NCBI GenBank assembly: GCA_028278065.1
Contig: JANQFA010000132.1
Coordinates: 1-43,410 of the forward strand
DNA: 43,410 nt
DNA from: Myxococcota bacterium
Lineage (GTDB): Bacteria > Myxococcota_A > UBA9160 > JAFDET01
Direction of reading: 5' to 3'
Shown here piece after piece: positions 38,985 through 43,410 of this stretch. How positions within the stretch are numbered: position 1 is the stretch's first letter; every line of letters begins with the position of its first letter. The position numbers and the translations under genes were made by a program. The notes under the pieces were generated by a model. The model worked only from the letters and a program-made list of their open reading frames with translations. It was not told the origin of the DNA and ran no database searches.

Positions 38985-41366
38985 TCAGACGGGCAGGCCG
39001 GCGCGCCGCGCGGCGGCCAGGGCCTCGATGATCTCCACCCGTCGGATGGCGTCGCGCACCTCGCTGGCGAAGGCCTTGCGCCGGGCGGAGAGGCCGGGCG
39101 AGCCCGTCTCGACGAGGCCCCGGTTGTCGGCCAGGCGCACCGCCGTCTCGAAGAGCGCCTTGGAGATCGACTCCGGACTCTTCACCCGGCCCTGCAGGAG
39201 GTACTGGCGGCCCAGTCGCAGGCAGTCGTCCACGAAGGGACCGCGTTCGAACTCGTTCGATGCGCTGCGCCGCGCGAGTGCGTCGGCGACCACGTCGTAG
39301 CCGTCCAGGAAGGGCCGCAGCACCCGGTGGGCCGCGAAAGGCCGGAAGTCCTGGATCATGGCCCTCACCTGGGCGGTGCCCGCGGCGAGGCGGGCCTCCC
39401 AGTCCGGCTGCTGATAGGTCAGCTCCTCGCGCAGCTCGCGACGGAACTCGTCCTTCTCGGCGAAGAAGAAATCGAATTTGAGGAGGTCGCGCAGGCGCAT
39501 CGCTTCCTCCCAGAAGGCGGCGTTGCGGTCGCCGGCCTCCTCGCGCGCGGCCGCCAGGAGGGCGAGCTCGGCGATCGCGCTGTTGATGAAGAAGTGGGCG
39601 ACCGAGTTCCGGTAGTAGGCCGCCGCATGGTGCTGATCGCGCTCGATGGCGTAGACCGCCTCGGGCCCCTCGTCGTAGCAGGAGACCACGCCGCTGTTCT
39701 GAAGCGCCTCCAGCGCGCGACGCACCCCGTCCGGCGCGTCCAGCTCGTCCAGTTCACGCGTAGTGGGGAGCTTGCGTCGGCGTGTGTAGTCGAGGAGGTT
39801 GCGCATCCCCAGCAGGATCTCGTCCACGGTGAGGGCGCGGTTTCCGCTTCCCAGCAGCGCCAGGGTCACGAGCGAGGTGGGTGTGATCGGAGTGACCCGA
39901 TTGATCCGGACGCAGGTCTCGAAGGCGAGCTTCTGGATCTCGATGACGGGGGCGTCGGGATCGACCTCGGCGTCCGGGTCGGGAGTGCCCAGGGAGCCCG
40001 CCAGGGAGATCGGGTCGCCGAAGCGGATGTGGATGTCGCCGTAGCGGTTCCGCATGCGACGCACGATGCCCACGAACCAGCCGAAGCTCTCCTTCTCCTT
40101 CTTGCCCCCGCGCTGCTCGACCGCGTAGTCGCCCACGTCCGAGATCTGGTCGTAGGCGATGGAGACCGGGATCAGGAAGACGTCGTCGGACTTCCCGCGG
40201 CGCCACGCGTCGACGACATAGCCGAGGAGGCCGAAGCGGGGCGGGAGGAGCTTCCCCGATCGGGATCGTCCGCCTTCGACGTACCACTCGAGGGAGAAGC
40301 GCTTCCCGATCAGGAAGTCGATGTAGCGGCGCAGCACGAACTTGTAGAGCGGGTTGTCCCGGAAGCTGCGGCGGATGAAGAAGACCCCGCTGCGGCGCAC
40401 GATCGGCCCGATCGGGAAGAAGTTCATGTTGATCCCGCCGGCCGTGTGGTTCGGGGGCAGCCCGCAGACGTGAAGCGCGTACTGCAGCACCAGATGATCG
40501 AGATTCGACTTGTGCGATGGCAGGAAGACGATCGGGTGTCGCTGGCCGAGTGAGGCGATGCCGGCGAGCTGGCGATCGTCGAAGCGCAGGCTGCGATATC
40601 CCTGGGACCAGAGCGCTCGGATGAGCGACGCGGCCAGGTCGATGACGTAGGGGCTGTGGGTCGCCGCGATCTCCTTCAGGTAGCGGGCCGCCTGCCTGTC
40701 CACCGACTCCTCGCTGCGCCCGCTCTCGCGAGCGATACGCGCGAGGGCTCCCCGCACCGAGTGCTGCGACAGGATGTCGTCGCTGACGAAGCGGGGGACC
40801 TTGTAGCGCGCGCCGCGCAGCTGGCGCTCGGCGCGCTCCAGGGCGAGAGCGGCCTGGCGCACGATGAACTCGGGCAGGCCGAGGGTGGCGCTGGTGTCGT
40901 CGTGGGCCGCCTCGCTCCAGCGCCCGCGCAGCTCGGCCAGGGTGGCGGGTGCACCCGCGACGACACGGCAGCGGTCCCGATGGCGACGCAGGATGCTGCG
41001 CTGGCGCAGCCGGCCGGGATCGCGCGGGTCGCCGAAGGTGATGAGGTCCCACCAGCTCACCGCGCGGACGCCGTCGCGCTCGGGCGCCAGCCAGGCGATG
41101 CGGAGCGGAGCGAACAGGACGTCCTCGCCGGCGGCGACGCAGTCCTCGAAGTGCGGGTCGATCGGTGTTCCGTTCCGGCGCCGGCTCGGCGGGATCTCGA
41201 AGCACTCGCCATCGACGGTCACCGCGTCCTCGGGACGGGTGCGATCGACCCAGGCCCGGAGCAGCCGCAGCTCCAGGGGGCTGGAGGCGTCCAGCAGGAA
41301 GACGACTCGCTGGCCGGCGTCGTCGGGCCAGACGGGCTCCTGCAGCAGCGGCTCGGAGACGTTCAA
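38985..41366 (-). CDS. plsB: glycerol-3-phosphate O-acyltransferase (PlsB family)
   Basis: 793 residues, the large GPAT type. The acyltransferase block starts with FLPSHKSNLDHLVLQYAL (H285, D290), then GINMNFFPIGPIVRRSGVFFIRRSFRDNPLYKFVLRRY, EGGRSRSGKLLPPRFG and VFLIPVSIAYDQI. It makes lysophosphatidic acid at the inner membrane. The start is a TTG (41366) with GAGGAAG about 10 bp upstream; no better start is in frame. It follows the amidohydrolase by 24 bp and is upstream of the men operon, separated by the palindromic promoter. Having PlsB rather than only PlsX/PlsY supports a proteobacterial-type lineage. Confidence 0.95.
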   Translation of the reverse strand: MNVSEPLLQEPVWPDDAGQRVVFLLDASSPLELRLLRAWVDRTRPEDAVTVDGECFEIPPSRRRNGTPIDPHFEDCVAAGEDVLFAPLRIAWLAPERDGVRAVSWWDLITFGDPRDPGRLRQRSILRRHRDRCRVVAGAPATLAELRGRWSEAAHDDTSATLGLPEFIVRQAALALERAERQLRGARYKVPRFVSDDILSQHSVRGALARIARESGRSEESVDRQAARYLKEIAATHSPYVIDLAASLIRALWSQGYRSLRFDDRQLAGIASLGQRHPIVFLPSHKSNLDHLVLQYALHVCGLPPNHTAGGINMNFFPIGPIVRRSGVFFIRRSFRDNPLYKFVLRRYIDFLIGKRFSLEWYVEGGRSRSGKLLPPRFGLLGYVVDAWRRGKSDDVFLIPVSIAYDQISDVGDYAVEQRGGKKEKESFGWFVGIVRRMRNRYGDIHIRFGDPISLAGSLGTPDPDAEVDPDAPVIEIQKLAFETCVRINRVTPITPTSLVTLALLGSGNRALTVDEILLGMRNLLDYTRRRKLPTTRELDELDAPDGVRRALEALQNSGVVSCYDEGPEAVYAIERDQHHAAAYYRNSVAHFFINSAIAELALLAAAREEAGDRNAAFWEEAMRLRDLLKFDFFFAEKDEFRRELREELTYQQPDWEARLAAGTAQVRAMIQDFRPFAAHRVLRPFLDGYDVVADALARRSASNEFERGPFVDDCLRLGRQYLLQGRVKSPESISKALFETAVRLADNRGLVETGSPGLSARRKAFASEVRDAIRRVEIIEALAAARRAGLPV

Positions 41367-41390
41367 GGGGTGGGCTTCCTCGCGGCCATC

Positions 41391-42791
41391 TTACTCCGAC
41401 GAGCCGCCCTCGAGGTAGTCGAAGGCGAGGTTGACCATCGCTCGGACTCCGAGACCCAACGCCCGCTCGTCCACCAGGAAGCGAGGGGAGTGGTTCGGGG
41501 CCGCGTCGGCGGCGGCCACGTCCGGGGAGCGGGTCCCCAGCCAGAAGTAGAAGCCAGGGGCCTTCTGGGCGAAGAAGGAGAAGTCCTCGGCCCCGGTTCG
41601 CGCACGGCCCTCCTTCACGCGCTTGGCCCCGGCGCTGCGCACCAGGCTGGGGAGCATGCGCTCCACCAGGATCGGGTCGTTGTAGGTCACCGGGTAGCCC
41701 AGGGCGATCTCCACCTCCGCGCTCGCACCGTCGACCGCGGCCGCGTGCTTCGCGGTCTCGCGCACGCGCTGATGGATCTCGAAGCGCATCTCGGGATCCA
41801 GCGAGCGCATGGTGCCCTTCAGGACCACCTCGTCGGGAATGATGTTGTGGCGTACCCCTCCGTGTACCGAGCCGATGGACACGATGGAGCCGACCCTGGC
41901 GTCCACGCGGCGGGCGGGGATCTCGCGCAAGGCCAGCACCACCCTCGCAGCCGCCGCCACGGGATCGACTCCGCGCCACGGATAGGCGGCGTGGGTCTGG
42001 CTGCCGCGCACCACGATCTCGAGGCGGTCCGAGCTCGCCATGACGCCTCCGCTGCGGTAGCCGAGGGTGCCCACCTCGAAGTCGGGCGTGGCGTGGAGAC
42101 CGAACACCGCGTCGGGGACGGGCGCGTCGAAGGCGCCCTCCTCCAACATCAGTCGCGCGCCTCCTTCCTCCCCCTTCGGCGCGCCCTCCTCGGCGGGCTG
42201 GAAGACGAAGAGGACGGTGCCCGGGAGCTGAGCGCGCATTCCGGCCAGGACCCGTGCGGTTCCGAGCAGGATCGCCACGTGGGCGTCGTGTCCGCACGCG
42301 TGCATCACGCCCACCTCGCGCCCGTCGTAGGTGGTGCGCACCTTGGACGCGAACGGGAGGTCGGTCTCCTCGGTCACCGGAAGCGCGTCCATGTCGGCGC
42401 GCAATGCGACCACCGGCCCGTCCCTCCCCCCGCGCAGGACGCCGACCACCCCGGTGTGGGCCACGCCGGTGCGCACCTCGTCCAGCTCGAGGGCGGTCAG
42501 CTCCCCGGCCACGAGGGCGGCGGTCTCGAACTCGCGGTTCGAGAGCTCCGGGTGCTGGTGGATGTGACGGCGCCAGGCCACCACCTGCTCCTCGACCTCC
42601 GCGGCGCGCCGGTTCACCTCGGCCGCCCGATCGCTGCCGGGCGCCGGGACGGTCAGCGGCGCGTGGACGATGGCCGGCGCGGTCCACTCGCTGAGCTCGG
42701 CGGCGGGCGCCGCCACCTCTTCGGCAGCTTCGCCGCAGGCCAGGACGGCGACGGCCGCGGCGAGCAGTGCGGGAACGAGGGAACGGTGCAT
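41391..42791 (-). CDS. M20-family amidohydrolase, putative lipoprotein
   Basis: 466 residues from ATG 42791, with GGAGG 5 bp upstream. A lipoprotein signal (apolar core, V-L-A-Cys19) is followed by a spacer and the M20D domain: VVAWRRHIHQHPELSNREFETA, ALRADMDALPVTEE, GVMHACGHDAHVAILLGTA (metal site), LFVFQPAEEGA, GLHATPD and TGAEDFSFFAQKAPGFYFWLG. It hydrolyses N-acyl or N-amide bonds of amino acids; the substrate is unknown, and export suggests scavenging. An in-frame ATG 11 codons upstream (42824) repeats the same ribosome-site/start context, but the longer form would bury the signal peptide. Followed by plsB. Confidence 0.9.
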   Translation of the reverse strand: MHRSLVPALLAAAVAVLACGEAAEEVAAPAAELSEWTAPAIVHAPLTVPAPGSDRAAEVNRRAAEVEEQVVAWRRHIHQHPELSNREFETAALVAGELTALELDEVRTGVAHTGVVGVLRGGRDGPVVALRADMDALPVTEETDLPFASKVRTTYDGREVGVMHACGHDAHVAILLGTARVLAGMRAQLPGTVLFVFQPAEEGAPKGEEGGARLMLEEGAFDAPVPDAVFGLHATPDFEVGTLGYRSGGVMASSDRLEIVVRGSQTHAAYPWRGVDPVAAAARVVLALREIPARRVDARVGSIVSIGSVHGGVRHNIIPDEVVLKGTMRSLDPEMRFEIHQRVRETAKHAAAVDGASAEVEIALGYPVTYNDPILVERMLPSLVRSAGAKRVKEGRARTGAEDFSFFAQKAPGFYFWLGTRSPDVAAADAAPNHSPRFLVDERALGLGVRAMVNLAFDYLEGGSSE

Positions 42792-42835
42792 CGGGTCCTC
42801 CGGTTGCTGCCGGCCGAGGTGCATCGGCTCCTCCG
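42785..42835 (-). repeat. duplicated ribosome site and start codon, 33 bp apart
   Basis: An 18-bp string occurs at 42785-42802 and 42818-42835 with one difference. Each copy holds GGAGG, a short spacer and ATG-CAC on the minus strand. The offset is 33 bp (11 codons), so both ATGs are in frame and both could be used for the amidohydrolase. Confidence 0.85.
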
Positions 42836-42912
42836 CCGCGGCCGGCGGAGTATGGCCGACCGGGGATCGCCGTCGCCACCGTGGCGAAGGCGTGACGGCT
42901 CTTGCGGCGCCG

Positions 42913-43410
42913 CTAGGCCGCGCGCTCGCGCTCCCTGAGGCCGTCCAGCACGGCGCGGTGCGCCTCGCGAGACAGGGGATAGCGCCGCGCCATCCACGCG
43001 GTGACGACGAGCAGCAGCGCCGGGACCAGGGCCATCATAATGCGGATCGCGGTCACCGCGGACTCGGGCTGGCTGGTGGCCGTGCCGTCGTAGCGCGCCA
43101 CGTCGAGGGCGATGCCCACCATGAGCACTGCGGTGGCGCCACCCATCTTGCGCAGCAGGGTGAAGGTGCCCGTGTAGAGGCCCTCGCGCCGCTCGCCCGT
43201 GGCCAGCTCGTCCTCGTCGATCACGTCCGGGAGCATCGCCCAGGGCATCAGGTCGGCGACCGCGTAGCCGATCCCCGCGAGGCCCGCGACGGCGAACATG
43301 GTCCAGCGCGGCCAGTCCGGCGAGCCCGCGTAGATGAACCCCTGGGCGCCGATCCACCATACGACGCCCACGATGAAGACCGTCTTCTTGTCCAGGTGCC
43401 GCGCCAGCCA
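42913..43410 (-). CDS. MFS transporter (GPH/MFS_2 type), C-terminal part
   Basis: The frame is open past 43410, so only about 165 C-terminal residues are visible, beginning in LARHLDKKTVF. It has about four membrane segments. The loop VADLMPWAMLPDVIDEDELATGERREGLYTGTFTLLRKMGGA is characteristic of the glycoside-pentoside-hexuronide (sugar:cation symporter) branch. Transport of a sugar-like or other small solute with a cation is the family role; the substrate cannot be given. The C-terminus is short and charged (RERERAA). The gene lies 121 bp upstream of the amidohydrolase on the same strand. Confidence 0.88.
   Translation of the reverse strand, partial: WLARHLDKKTVFIVGVVWWIGAQGFIYAGSPDWPRWTMFAVAGLAGIGYAVADLMPWAMLPDVIDEDELATGERREGLYTGTFTLLRKMGGATAVLMVGIALDVARYDGTATSQPESAVTAIRIMMALVPALLLVVTAWMARRYPLSREAHRAVLDGLRERERAA

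Noticed and set aside
1..43410. Genomic island or prophage origin of the window
   Set aside because: No integrase, transposase, tRNA or attachment repeats, and base composition is uniform except for the short AT-rich patch at 23.2 kb.

Overview
The window is very GC-rich and densely packed, with many GTG and TTG starts and a long series of 4-bp stop/start overlaps. I see no rRNA, tRNA, CRISPR array, insertion sequence, integrase or phage gene. Gram-negative features are a PlsB-type acyltransferase, lipoproteins with lipoboxes, periplasmic proteins and cyclopropane-type lipid enzymes. Together with classical menaquinone synthesis and a B12-type light regulator this suggests a deltaproteobacterial or Myxococcota-like organism. 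That placement is inference from gene content, not from a marker gene.

Layout. 0.2-4.6 kb: a small exported protein, a FabG-like SDR and, divergently, the E1 subunit of 2-oxoglutarate dehydrogenase (sucA). 4.7-9.8 kb: a small membrane-protein frame that looks frameshifted, an ABC-class ATPase of unknown role, an M1 aminopeptidase and two small proteins (coiled coil; lipoprotein). 9.8-12.5 kb: a SnoaL-like protein, an HTH/WYL-type regulator and a sodium:neurotransmitter-type symporter.

12.5-29.0 kb is the most interesting region. A MerR-type regulator with a cobalamin domain (LitR/CarH type, Wx9EH motif intact) lies at its centre. On the minus strand follow an RpoD-like sigma factor and then ten tightly packed genes: two CFA-synthase-family methyltransferases, an FAD amine oxidase, DUF1365, a periplasmic chalcone-isomerase-like protein, a PlsC-type acyltransferase, an SRPBCC protein, a DUF1295 membrane reductase, an acyl-CoA synthetase and a small membrane protein. 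On the plus strand lie a DCC-family thiol oxidoreductase, a DNA photolyase, a second MerR protein with a Cys/His-rich tail, a DUF72 protein and a DUF523-DUF1722 (TudS-like) protein. The natural reading is a light or photo-oxidative stress regulon: light releases the B12 repressor, the photolyase arm repairs DNA, and the sigma factor drives remodelling of membrane fatty acids.

29.0-38.9 kb is a menaquinone operon on the minus strand, in transcription order merR-like, ubiE/menG, menF, menD, menH, menB, menA, menC, menE. It covers the classical pathway except a separate DHNA-CoA thioesterase (MenI). A perfect 10-bp-arm palindrome sits in a MerR-type promoter directly before the first gene. 39.0-43.4 kb: plsB, a lipoprotein M20 amidohydrolase and the C-terminal part of an MFS sugar-type transporter that leaves the window.

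A separate theme is short duplications at gene junctions (sucA 3' end, the DUF523/menE convergent stop, menA/menC, menB/menA, the amidohydrolase start), with two in-frame minisatellites inside genes (sucA, menE).
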